DNA from: Pareuzebyella sediminis
GTDB taxonomy: Bacteria > Bacteroidota > Bacteroidia > Flavobacteriales > Flavobacteriaceae
Assembly: GCF_008367235.1 (NCBI RefSeq)
Contig: NZ_VTZS01000006.1
Span: 186,001-250,000 of the forward strand
Reading direction: 5' to 3'
Length of the DNA stretch: 64,000 bases
Positions 17,701-27,402 of this stretch are shown here, in pieces. Numbering within the stretch: position 1 is the stretch's first letter; every line of letters begins with the position of its first letter. The position numbers and the translations under genes are program-made. A model generated the notes under the pieces. It did not search any database and had not been told where the DNA came from. It saw only the letters and a list, made by a program, of their open reading frames with translations.

Positions 17701-20700
17701 ATCCCGAACAGCTTGGTACAGGTGGGCGATCCTCAGTACAGTATAAGAATAACAGTGACCATTGCCGGAAACTGCTCGGAATTTGTAGCCGCCTGTTCCT
17801 CCCAACTAGAGAACAGAGCGTATTTGACTTATCAAGGAACACTTAACAGCAACACTTTTTCAGATGAACCGGGCAACGGACCTATATCCGCCTGTGCCAG
17901 TACGCCGGAAATAGCCTTAAACTCTATTTTCAATGACTTGGAGAATTGTGAAGAATCTAGAACCGTACAACTTTGTGGAGCCAGTGTCATTTTAATGGCC
18001 GGGCAGGGCTATAGTAGCTACAACTGGGTATTCGACACCAACGGAAACGGAGTAGTAGATAGTGGTGAAAGCCCCTTAAACGATGGTAACCCCGACAATG
18101 ACCCAAGTACTTTATTGGTCACTACTATTGGAGACTATATTGTACAAAAATCATCGGATGGCAGTTGCCCCGATAGAATGGAACGTGTTAAAGTAGAACG
18201 GTTCGGAGAAACCCAGACCAACCCCATTATCGACTATTTCAACCAGGTAAATGCCGACAATAATCCCGATAATGACATGCAGGGCGAAATCGCGACATGT
18301 ACGGTCGATGGGGACGCAATGCCAAAACTATTCTTGTGTGGAGCGAACGATACAGCTACAATTCAATTGGGCATCACCGATGCACAGAGTATTACTTGGC
18401 AAAAACTGGATGAAAATAGCTGTTCCGATGCCGGTGAAGATTGCGCTACTAAAAATGGTACTTGTTTATGGAATACTGTAGGAAGTAGCGACAACTTTAC
18501 CCTTTCCGATAGTGGTGAGTACCGCGTGGTTATTAATTACCAGAATGGCTGTTTTAGTAGATTTCACTTTAAGGTCTTTAAAAACAATTTGGTTTTGGAC
18601 CATAATGCCACCGACATTCTTTGTAGTACCCCGGGGCATATAACAGTCACAAATGTTGGTTCAGGTTATGGCTTTCAATTGATTGACGTTAATACCGACA
18701 CGATCATAGTTCCGTTCTCCGCTAATAATGGGCCGAATTTTGATATTTCAAATAGTGGGGTCTATAAAGTGCAGGTCACCCAATTAGACCCGGCAAATGG
18801 CACTCCCATATTGGGCAGTTGTATTTTTGAAACTGAAGATATAGGTATCTTGGAACGTAATTTCCAGGTGAATTTGGCGACAGCGCCAGCAAATTGCAGC
18901 ACCCTAGGGTCTATAGAGATCCAAGCCTTGAATGTTACCCCGATATACAGCTACGAACTTCGTCGGGACGATGGTAGTAATGGAGGCCAAGGAAGCCTTA
19001 TCTCTACGGCTCCGGCACGCAATGACAATACCCACACCTTTAGCGGTGTAGCGCCCGGCAACTATTTGGTCACTACACGTACCGATGACGGCTGTTTTGA
19101 CACGCAAAATATTACTGTTGATGAAATCCCGGAATTGACGTTAACAGCCTCGGTTGCGGATCATATTACCTGCAACCCTGGAGTAATAACTCTTACTCCT
19201 GGAGGAGGTCAGCCCAATTCGAGTTATTCAATGGCCATTTGGAGTAAAGATGGTATACCTCTATATAGTGACCCGTCGAACATTCCCCTGGCCGCGGTAC
19301 AAACCACGAACAGCTTTCTTTTCGGACATCGTGGCAATCCCAGTAGCTACTATCCCAACGAAGATGGTGACTATACCTTTATCGTGATGGATAGTAATGG
19401 CTGCTACAACATTTCCAATACCGTACGGATTCAAGATTTAGGTAGTCCGTCGATAAATGCATCCCATACCCAGATTACCTGTGCGGATTCGGCTACTTCT
19501 ACCTTAACGGTGAATGTTACCGGAGGCACCGCGCCCTATCAATACAGTTTAGATGGCGGAACCACTTTTCAAAATACCAACAGGTTTTTAAACCTGCCTT
19601 CCGGTTTTTATGAGATTACGGTGATGGATTACAGTGGAAATGGAAGTAATGCCTGTACCGCGACCATAAACTATGAGATAGACCAACCTTTTAGATTGAC
19701 CGCGTCACCCTCTATATTGGAAGATGCTTCATGCGACCCTAGTGGGGCTTTGGTAAAAATATTGAATCCGAACGGAGGTCAATTTCCCTACGAATTTAGT
19801 TTTGACGGTGGTAGCTCCTTTAGTGCCATAGACAACCAACGCCTATTACCGGGAACCTATCAATTAGCCGTACGTGATGCCATTGGTTGTACCTACCCCA
19901 TGGAAATTATCGTTCCAAATCCTGTGACAGATCCAACATTTGCGCAGGCGGTAGATTACGATTGTCTGGGAGAAGGCACTATTACTATTACCCCCTCCAA
20001 TACAACGGATTTTGATTTTAGCTATAGTCTAAATAGTACGTTGAATAGCCCTTCGGACAACAATACATTTGCCAATATACTCGCTGGCACCAACACGGTA
20101 ACGGTAACTTACGTCACTGCTGTGGCACCGGATCAAAGCACATTGTTCTTTGAGGATTTTGGTTCAGGACCTAATACACAAATTGGGGAAGTAGGCCCAG
20201 GTTATTGCTATGAGCCACAGGATGGTAGTGCCACGGCCTGTAATTTAGGTCCGGCAGGGATATTGGTAGACGGCGAGTACTCTGTGACCCATTTTGTGAC
20301 CAACCCCATTCCAGCTTATAGAAACCCTAATGACCATACTTCATTGACCGACGGACGATTCCTGTCCATCCACCCCAGCAACAATCTGGTGGGCAGTAAT
20401 AGCATCATATGGGCGAGAAGGGCTTTAGAGGTATTGCCGAACAGGGATATTGACATCTCATTTTGGGCCTACAACCTAAGGCAGACCGGTTCTGCAGGCA
20501 ATAACCCAGAAATTCAGGTTGAATTATTGGATGCTGGGGGCAACGTTATCGACAGTATGACGCTACCTGAAATACCAAAAAACACCAATGCGGATGATTG
20601 GCATAACCGATCGGTGACCTTTAATCCAGGTGTCAATACTACGGTGGATATTGTATTGCGAAGCAACCAACCCAGTGATGATGGCAATGAATTGATTTTA

Positions 20701-23700
20701 GATGACATTCAGGCTAGCCAACCACCTAAAATTTGTGAAAAAACTACGGATATTGTTGTGGTTGTGGAAGGTGGACAAGCTTTTGAAGCTACCCTATTGA
20801 GCACGATTGACCCAAAATGTAATGGTGGTTCCGATGGAGCCGTTCGCTTTGCCGTATCGAATTTTGATGCCACTACAGGTTTCGAATATTCCATGGATGG
20901 TGGTGCCTCATGGACCACATCCTTGGTCTCACCAGTGACTACGGCAGCCAATTTGACCAGTGGGAACTATACGTTACAAGTACGTAAGGTAGCCGAAACC
21001 TCATGTACTAGTGATTTTAACGCAACCTTGAACGACCCATCACCCCTAGTGCCCCAGTTGGCACAAGTGGAAGATTATACCTGTTTCAACACCGGAGGCA
21101 CCTTAGAAGCTTCGGCGACGGGAGGAAATCCGGCGTATGAGTACCAATTGGAAAATACCTTGGGCCAAATCATTTCCCACTATCAGATCAATGCCCGTTT
21201 TACCAATATTGCTGATGGTGATTATGTAGTACGAGTACGTGATCAAAATGGCTGTAGCACGGTGACCACCAATCCGGTCACTATTGCACCAACAGAAACC
21301 ATTATTTTCGACCTTTCGGCTACGGACTGTTACGATGGTCAAAATAACGCTGAAATTACGGTAAATGTCACCGCAGGAAATGGCGGATACCAATTTAGAA
21401 TCAATGGAGGTGTATGGGTAACCCCCACTCCGGCCACGGAAGCCACACATACATTTAACGGTTTATCGGAAGGTAGTTATGCCATTGAAGTAAGGGACCG
21501 ATTAGGCTGTCCTACCGTATCGAATTTGCAAACCATCGAAATACACCCCCCTCTGGTCGTAGACGTAGTCACTGAGGAAATAAGCTCGTGTGGAGATGGT
21601 TCTATTACCGTAAATGCCACAGGGGGAAACGGCACATTACGTTACGCCATCGTTCCAGCGAATACAGTTCCAACAGGTTTTTTCAGTGCTACAAGTACTT
21701 TAACGGTTACTGATGCCATGGCAACGGCTAACCCGGCCGGGTATGATGTATATGTGGAGGACAATAGCGGCTCTCCATCACTATGCAATTTCCTACAAGA
21801 AGATATTATTTTAACTCCTTCAACACCTTTATCCCTATCAGCAACACCCACAGACCCCGAGTGTTTTGGTGGTTTAGGTCAAATAGATGTAACTGTAGGA
21901 GGAGGAAAAGCCCCATTCACATATACACTAACGGATTTATCTGCGGCAGATGGTATAGACTATGGTAGAAGTAACACCAACGTTTCCATTGCCACCTTAG
22001 CTTTCAATGGCATTGGGGCAGGTAATTACGAAATTACAATAACGGATACGAATGGTTGTACAACCTCATCCTCCCTTACCATAGCTAATGCAATAGAAAT
22101 AACAGCGGATATAGTACCGATACTGCCCGCAGCATGTACAAGTACAATTGAAAGTGATTTTGGATTTGAATTTCAAAATGTGATCAGTCCATCAGGAACA
22201 GTGGAATACAGTAATGATGGGGGGGCCACTTGGCAAACATCCGCTGAGTTAAGGGGCTCTGTGTCCTATCCGACTTTTTCAGGAACAGAGGTTTTCCCAT
22301 CGATACGGGTAGAGGTATCTCCGGGGGTCTTTTGTCAAAAAGATTTTGACAGGTATATCATTCCATTTCCACTCGATGATCTGGACATAACATTATCGGC
22401 GATAGTTATCGGGTGCAACGACCTTCAGGTTACAGTGGAAGGTAGTGAGGGAAATCCTATACCAGGGTATGAGTACACCTATACCGATGATCCTGCTAAT
22501 TTCACTACATTTATCACGGATCCAAACGTATGGACACCAGCTTTACCTAGCGGTACCTCACATACTTTTGCCAATATAGACCCAACTACTCCTCAGTATC
22601 CAGAAGTTCCTCTTCTTATCCCCGGAAGAACCTACGTATTCTATGTAAGGGATGGATCAGGTTGTATTCGACAAAGTAGTGTCGATATAAACGAAATACC
22701 CTTGGTCAATCTACCAATAGAAATAACTCCGGATGTCACCCCTACTTGTTTTGGTACAACCACCGGGGCAATAACCTTTACCATCACACCGGATACAAGT
22801 TATCCAAATTTTAGATGGGAAATCTATGAATTAGGAAATACTACTCCAATTGAAACGAGTGGTGGCAACGTTCCTTTTAGCAGCTTGGTTTCCACTTCGG
22901 TTCCCTTGGGAGAAGGGGAATACTACATAGAGGTAACCCAAATACAGGCAGACAATATCACAGTAGCTTGTAAAGCGGCTAGTGAAAATGTATTCTTGGA
23001 GGAATTGGCTCCAATCTCCGCAACGGCAACAGCGACAAGAGATATATCCTGTAACCTTCCAGGACTTATTACTGTTACGGGAATTACAGGTGGAGGCGGC
23101 CATCCATATAGTTACGATGTGAGTGGTCCTTCTGGTTTTACAAGTCTGACAGGTACCACCGATAATCCGGTTGAAATACCTGTCAACTCTCCATCAGGTG
23201 ATTACACCGTTACGCTGTATGATCAATATAATTGTCCCGTCATACTGAATACGGTAACCTTATCATTAACACCAAACCCCTTGCTGTCCGTAACGCAAGA
23301 CAATTGTACGGCGCCAATTACAGTAACAGCAACTGGTTCGTCAGCGATTGGCAATCTTAGGTATGCTATGGTCTCAAGTGGTGATCCTGCGCCGACTACT
23401 TTTAACGACAATGCCGGTATCTTTAACAATATTGCTCCCGGAACCTATGATTTCTATGTAACTGATGGCAACGGATGTATAACTTCTGAACTTGGCTTCG
23501 TCGTGTATCCGACACTTTCGGCCAGTGCTTCACTTTCTAAAGTAATAGATTGTACCCTATCACCCGAAGCAATAATAACAATCGATATAACAGAAGGTTC
23601 TGCAGCCTATGAATATAGTATCACCAATACGGCAGGGGCTCCCGCAATAAGTAAAACCAGTGTGCCAGGTTTTACTTTTGATTATAGTACTTCATTACCC

Positions 23701-26700
23701 GGTGACTATACCATTACAATCTATGACACAAATACACCTGATAACGCAAATTGTAACCGAACATTCACGGTCACTGTTCAAGATCGTATAGAACCCGTAA
23801 TTGACCCTGCTATTCTAACGGAAGATGTAAGTTGTTCCGGGAATACTGACGGAAGTATCACCATTGCAACAAACGCTGGGAATGCCGCTCCATACACCTT
23901 TATGATAACATCTATGGATGGTACGGCGACAAGCATTCTACCTACTTCCACAACGGGAATCTCGGCAACTTTCACAGGCCTGGCACCCACTACTTCTCCC
24001 TCTGGTTATATTGTTACGGTAACGGGAGATCCAGCATACAATAATTGCAGTGTGACCAGCGGTCCGATTGAAATTAATGAGCCGGCCGCTATTACATTCA
24101 ACGCCAATGTTACAGAACCGTTTGCCTGTACCTCGGGCAATACCATGGAAAATGCCCTGATCGAAATCGACCTCGGCAGCATTTCAGGTGGTACCAATAG
24201 CTATACCCGTTATGAATTTATAGAGGTGGGCACCGGTAATGTATTACAAAATGGCTCCAACCATAGATATACCTATACCAATGTAGCAGGTGGTGATATT
24301 ATCATAAGGATATACGACGAGAACGGTTGTTCAGGGGAAAGAACGGTGAACGTACCACCATATGATACCTTGGGCACCCCTACCATACATATTGACGATG
24401 CCATCTCCTGCAGCAATTTAGGAGAAGATATTTCTTTGGATATTTCATGTTCGGTCACAAGTTTCACCACCCATCCGAGCAATTACGAATTTAGACAACT
24501 GCCTTCCGGGGCCTATCAAGCTTCAAACCAGTTTACAGATTTACAACCTGGAAATTATACCTTTGCGGTCCGGAATATTGCTACAAATTGTGAAATAACG
24601 GTAAACCATACCGTATCAGACCCGAATACTTTTGGGGCATCAGTGAATAAAATCTCCGACGTAGCCTGTTATGGTGATAATGGGAGTATAACCATTACGG
24701 TTACAGACCCCGTTTATTCAGGAAGCTTTAGCTGGTCAATTTTCAACACCAACGGAACCCCGAGCGATCGTTCCGATGACGGTACGGCCGTCACTTCAGG
24801 CACCTTAAGCGCAGTGGGTACCACCCCCGGCATAGCACTTCCAGGAGGAAATTACATCGTAGAGGTTCTACAAGATGCCTTCCCCGAATGTGGGCAAGTT
24901 CGTTCCTTTACCATTACAACTCCTGCTGCGCCTCTCACCTTAGATGCCATTTCCCTTTCAGAAGTGGGCTGCAGCAATGATCGCGGAAGCGCATCCATAA
25001 AACCGTTGGGAGGCCTAGCTCCCTATGATATTCAACTGACGAATACTACTATCGGTAGTAGCTGGAATGAAAATGGTGTGAATGCACATTTATTCACATC
25101 GTTATCCGCTGGTCAATACAGTATTTTGGTAACTGATGCCCTAGGGTGTTCACGGACGTTTACCAATGAATTTGAGCTACTGCTACCAGATCCGATTTCA
25201 GGAACGGTAAGTACAACCGCGTTGGTATGTGAGAACGGTACCGATGCATCAATAAGTATCTCGGTAGGTCCAAGAAATATCAGTAGCAATTATCGGTATC
25301 GCCTTAGAAACTATAGTGATATGACCGGGACCACGCTAATTGGCAATTCTGCCGGCCAAACATCAATTACTTTTAACGACCTGGGAGCTGGATTCTACAG
25401 TATCTTCATTGAAGATGATTTGGGATGTACCTTTGAGTCGCCAATTAGGGAGATTGTCAACCCTACCGAAGTGAGTGTACAGCTTAGTATGCAGCAATCT
25501 TTGGGATGCCAAACGGATGCTATTTTAGTATTGAGCGCACAGGGGGGAACAGCACCATATTCTTGGAGTATTGATGGTATTACCTTCAACCCAATGAATG
25601 GATTGAATGGTTCCACCACCCACGTTTTCCAAAATGTTGGGGCGGGCACATACCATTTTTATGTCAGGGATATGTTCAACTGCGTTTCGACTATTTCGAA
25701 CGAAGTGGAAATCGCATCGATAGAAAACATGACGCTAGAAGTTAACAAATCAGCCTCTGTAGTGAACTGTAATGGAGATCATACAGGAGCGATATACGCT
25801 CAGGCCGCAGGCGGACTAGGTTCCTATAGGTATGCATTGTTCACCGATCAGGCCATGACCAATAATTATTACGGTGTCGGGTACGAGCAGACCGATGGAG
25901 AATTTTTCGATCTTCCGGCCGGCACGTATTATGTAAATGTGGTCAGTGATGATTGTACCGTAGTCCCCGAGGAGGTGATCATCAATGAGCCAAGCCCATT
26001 ATCAGTAGTAAATCCTCAGGATTATACCGATATCACTTGTACCGGCGCGAATGATGGAACAATCTCTGTTGAACTCTCGGGCGGAACAGGGCCCTATCAG
26101 TACGCCATTTCTCCCCATCTTAATAAATTTGACCACAAAAACACCTTCGACGGATTGCAGCCCGGTAGTTATACCGTAATCGCTCAAGATCAGAATGGAT
26201 GCTTTATCAAATTGGACTATACCTTGGTCGAACCCGCTCCATTGACTGCATCGGCCACAAGTTTGCCGGAAATCTGTGATGGTGAAGAAAATGGCGCCAT
26301 CGAATTAACCCTTTCTGGCGGAACTGCACCATATAGTACCCGCTTGTCGCAGGAAATCGATTTTGTTCAAGGTAGAACAAATATAACTGATTTGGCTGGT
26401 GGGGACTACATTGTCTATGTAAGGGATGCCCAAGGTTGTGAAGTAAACGTCAGTGTAAGTATTGAATCAGGAGCAAGTCTAGATGCGTATGTAGAGCCGG
26501 TATACGGGTGTAATGGCTATTTACCTAACAACTATGTAAACATTGTTTTGGACGACCCGAGTATATCCGATGAAGTACTCTATGGTTTAGATTCTACCGA
26601 CCCAAACAACATGCAGCTCAATCCATTTTTTAGGGACTTGAATCCCGGTACCCATACTATTTCAATTTCGCATGCGAACGGCTGCATACGAACGTATACC

Positions 26701-27198
26701 TTCGAAATTGAAAATTTCGAACCCTTGACCTTATCCGTTGAACAGTCAAACCTCAACGAAATAACGGCAACGGTCACTGGAGGAAAAGAGAATTATACCT
26801 TTTATTTCAATGATTTGGATAACGGTGACACTAATACCTTCTATATCAAAAGAACGGATACGTATCTAGTTCGCGTAGTTGATGAAAACGGATGTGAAGC
26901 TACGGCCAGCATCTACATGGAGTTCATCGATATTGAAATACCGAACTTCTTTACGCCCAATGGGGACGGACAGAATGATTTTTGGAAACCAAAAAACATA
27001 GAACAATTCCCCGATATTTTCATTAAGATATTTGATCGATATGGACGTCAGGTCTTTACCATTAAGGACAATGAAGAAGGTTGGAACGGACTTTATCAAG
27101 AATCGAATTTACCAAGTGGTGATTATTGGTATATCATCAAATTGAATGGGGAAGACGATGATAGGGAGTTCATGGGTCACTTTACCTTATACCGTTAA
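14719..27198 (+). CDS. Giant SprB-like surface protein with T9SS type B sorting domain
   Basis: This 4159-residue secreted protein is probably a cell-surface adhesin moved by the gliding or T9SS machinery. Order: signal peptide to about 24 (VNAQ); IgGFc-binding-like domain about 25-470; Ig-like domain about 475-546; DUF11 about 547-665; thrombospondin type 3 Ca-binding repeats near 672-698 and 849-889; a second DUF11 near 911-1064; Ig/PKD-like segments to about 1295. Then come roughly 28 SprB-type repeats of 80-110 residues, each opening with Cys and a GSI-type strand followed by GG-[TN]-PY. The array is interrupted near 1810-2010 by a jelly-roll-like domain. The end (FFTPNGDGQNDFW to GHFTLYR) is the gliding-motility-associated type B sorting domain. 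A second Met at residue 4 is an alternative start. Confidence 0.93.
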   Translation: MYRMNRKILFLLLGIGFGISVNAQLSNLHYLPPLKQGRNNQAIQQQAVYLSTPEPTTFVVNAYRGTSLTPEATFNISNNSPAVYSLPNGDNNITLVDNNHTGVVLNNSGLRFESPSGNKFYVNYRGYSSAQAASLTSKGRVAMGRRFRWGGVPNLGAHVSKSNTLGIMATEDNTTITLSGYDPNCVFRVGGNIVGITANTHTVTLNANESFVYENYRGNNPTAANRDGWIGAAIVSDKDIVISNGSMNFGRQENNSNRDAGIDQPVPENRLGKEYVFVRGNGNTNGWTEFPLLIAIADNTQIFVNGSTTPIATLNAGDYFEIPSSFYSSNSVGANMFVQTSKDVYAYQCMAGASQVYTQGLNFVAPVNCLLPDVMDNIPDIRNMAGQLVTGGMTIIAAVNTPDANIQVTDGNGPVALPAHVPVAGSSDWKTFFIPNLTGNVSVQSTGPMAIGFFGYNGARGVAGYFSGFDTVPEVTLEIRGGKGCFVGSEIYEATGNFDAYQWYFDGQPVPGANGPSFAPTVAGDYFVRGTKGPCTYDSQSIQALYCDPDVIINKTVDNPEIMEGETATFTIRVRNLGVGPLTNLQITDNIPAGLTLESSYTITGTWSGTTWNIGTLNGGETALLELEVSADEIDTLPLLSLTNTAINSQDQTDSNTTPDNPSARIVVHNDFDNDGIRDVTDLDDDNDGIYDTEECNNLSFTISGGNPFNSDLASVDNYLVLDLFSMDNSFNLQFNGNDVAGEVQFQPGATGNFAEFLDGTRYGQDGIPQIYTLTGSHGSPLLRVVINEAGQFELFGARTSNGQLEPMILTTPPNSITWNTSGNNTITVNQNVVGPTNMSGILLTAGCDTDNDGFPDQLDLDSDGDGCSDANEFYKDNNADGGDDGFYGAGIPAVNANDGKVNAASYIRVYAPEILLGNTTENLGGTDINGQDVSLGQTIQYVLRFQNTGDDHAQNVSIMNLLPQNVTLDNVDTSNATGTTYAHDITTNTLNFDIPNSLVQVGDPQYSIRITVTIAGNCSEFVAACSSQLENRAYLTYQGTLNSNTFSDEPGNGPISACASTPEIALNSIFNDLENCEESRTVQLCGASVILMAGQGYSSYNWVFDTNGNGVVDSGESPLNDGNPDNDPSTLLVTTIGDYIVQKSSDGSCPDRMERVKVERFGETQTNPIIDYFNQVNADNNPDNDMQGEIATCTVDGDAMPKLFLCGANDTATIQLGITDAQSITWQKLDENSCSDAGEDCATKNGTCLWNTVGSSDNFTLSDSGEYRVVINYQNGCFSRFHFKVFKNNLVLDHNATDILCSTPGHITVTNVGSGYGFQLIDVNTDTIIVPFSANNGPNFDISNSGVYKVQVTQLDPANGTPILGSCIFETEDIGILERNFQVNLATAPANCSTLGSIEIQALNVTPIYSYELRRDDGSNGGQGSLISTAPARNDNTHTFSGVAPGNYLVTTRTDDGCFDTQNITVDEIPELTLTASVADHITCNPGVITLTPGGGQPNSSYSMAIWSKDGIPLYSDPSNIPLAAVQTTNSFLFGHRGNPSSYYPNEDGDYTFIVMDSNGCYNISNTVRIQDLGSPSINASHTQITCADSATSTLTVNVTGGTAPYQYSLDGGTTFQNTNRFLNLPSGFYEITVMDYSGNGSNACTATINYEIDQPFRLTASPSILEDASCDPSGALVKILNPNGGQFPYEFSFDGGSSFSAIDNQRLLPGTYQLAVRDAIGCTYPMEIIVPNPVTDPTFAQAVDYDCLGEGTITITPSNTTDFDFSYSLNSTLNSPSDNNTFANILAGTNTVTVTYVTAVAPDQSTLFFEDFGSGPNTQIGEVGPGYCYEPQDGSATACNLGPAGILVDGEYSVTHFVTNPIPAYRNPNDHTSLTDGRFLSIHPSNNLVGSNSIIWARRALEVLPNRDIDISFWAYNLRQTGSAGNNPEIQVELLDAGGNVIDSMTLPEIPKNTNADDWHNRSVTFNPGVNTTVDIVLRSNQPSDDGNELILDDIQASQPPKICEKTTDIVVVVEGGQAFEATLLSTIDPKCNGGSDGAVRFAVSNFDATTGFEYSMDGGASWTTSLVSPVTTAANLTSGNYTLQVRKVAETSCTSDFNATLNDPSPLVPQLAQVEDYTCFNTGGTLEASATGGNPAYEYQLENTLGQIISHYQINARFTNIADGDYVVRVRDQNGCSTVTTNPVTIAPTETIIFDLSATDCYDGQNNAEITVNVTAGNGGYQFRINGGVWVTPTPATEATHTFNGLSEGSYAIEVRDRLGCPTVSNLQTIEIHPPLVVDVVTEEISSCGDGSITVNATGGNGTLRYAIVPANTVPTGFFSATSTLTVTDAMATANPAGYDVYVEDNSGSPSLCNFLQEDIILTPSTPLSLSATPTDPECFGGLGQIDVTVGGGKAPFTYTLTDLSAADGIDYGRSNTNVSIATLAFNGIGAGNYEITITDTNGCTTSSSLTIANAIEITADIVPILPAACTSTIESDFGFEFQNVISPSGTVEYSNDGGATWQTSAELRGSVSYPTFSGTEVFPSIRVEVSPGVFCQKDFDRYIIPFPLDDLDITLSAIVIGCNDLQVTVEGSEGNPIPGYEYTYTDDPANFTTFITDPNVWTPALPSGTSHTFANIDPTTPQYPEVPLLIPGRTYVFYVRDGSGCIRQSSVDINEIPLVNLPIEITPDVTPTCFGTTTGAITFTITPDTSYPNFRWEIYELGNTTPIETSGGNVPFSSLVSTSVPLGEGEYYIEVTQIQADNITVACKAASENVFLEELAPISATATATRDISCNLPGLITVTGITGGGGHPYSYDVSGPSGFTSLTGTTDNPVEIPVNSPSGDYTVTLYDQYNCPVILNTVTLSLTPNPLLSVTQDNCTAPITVTATGSSAIGNLRYAMVSSGDPAPTTFNDNAGIFNNIAPGTYDFYVTDGNGCITSELGFVVYPTLSASASLSKVIDCTLSPEAIITIDITEGSAAYEYSITNTAGAPAISKTSVPGFTFDYSTSLPGDYTITIYDTNTPDNANCNRTFTVTVQDRIEPVIDPAILTEDVSCSGNTDGSITIATNAGNAAPYTFMITSMDGTATSILPTSTTGISATFTGLAPTTSPSGYIVTVTGDPAYNNCSVTSGPIEINEPAAITFNANVTEPFACTSGNTMENALIEIDLGSISGGTNSYTRYEFIEVGTGNVLQNGSNHRYTYTNVAGGDIIIRIYDENGCSGERTVNVPPYDTLGTPTIHIDDAISCSNLGEDISLDISCSVTSFTTHPSNYEFRQLPSGAYQASNQFTDLQPGNYTFAVRNIATNCEITVNHTVSDPNTFGASVNKISDVACYGDNGSITITVTDPVYSGSFSWSIFNTNGTPSDRSDDGTAVTSGTLSAVGTTPGIALPGGNYIVEVLQDAFPECGQVRSFTITTPAAPLTLDAISLSEVGCSNDRGSASIKPLGGLAPYDIQLTNTTIGSSWNENGVNAHLFTSLSAGQYSILVTDALGCSRTFTNEFELLLPDPISGTVSTTALVCENGTDASISISVGPRNISSNYRYRLRNYSDMTGTTLIGNSAGQTSITFNDLGAGFYSIFIEDDLGCTFESPIREIVNPTEVSVQLSMQQSLGCQTDAILVLSAQGGTAPYSWSIDGITFNPMNGLNGSTTHVFQNVGAGTYHFYVRDMFNCVSTISNEVEIASIENMTLEVNKSASVVNCNGDHTGAIYAQAAGGLGSYRYALFTDQAMTNNYYGVGYEQTDGEFFDLPAGTYYVNVVSDDCTVVPEEVIINEPSPLSVVNPQDYTDITCTGANDGTISVELSGGTGPYQYAISPHLNKFDHKNTFDGLQPGSYTVIAQDQNGCFIKLDYTLVEPAPLTASATSLPEICDGEENGAIELTLSGGTAPYSTRLSQEIDFVQGRTNITDLAGGDYIVYVRDAQGCEVNVSVSIESGASLDAYVEPVYGCNGYLPNNYVNIVLDDPSISDEVLYGLDSTDPNNMQLNPFFRDLNPGTHTISISHANGCIRTYTFEIENFEPLTLSVEQSNLNEITATVTGGKENYTFYFNDLDNGDTNTFYIKRTDTYLVRVVDENGCEATASIYMEFIDIEIPNFFTPNGDGQNDFWKPKNIEQFPDIFIKIFDRYGRQVFTIKDNEEGWNGLYQESNLPSGDYWYIIKLNGEDDDREFMGHFTLYR

Positions 27199-27402
27199 AA
27201 TCCGAGAAAAGGCGTAAAATCTTACCAATTTTGTTTCGTGCTTTGTAATTGTTGAATAAACATCAGGTCAGAAAAAAGCTACAGTAAAGTCTTTAAATAT
27301 CGGTTTTACAACTTGAGTCAAAGCATACACAACAAAAAGTTCAATAAGACATAGCCTTTGATTTATTTTACCTTGTAGTGTCAGAACAGTTAAAAACTTA
27401 CC

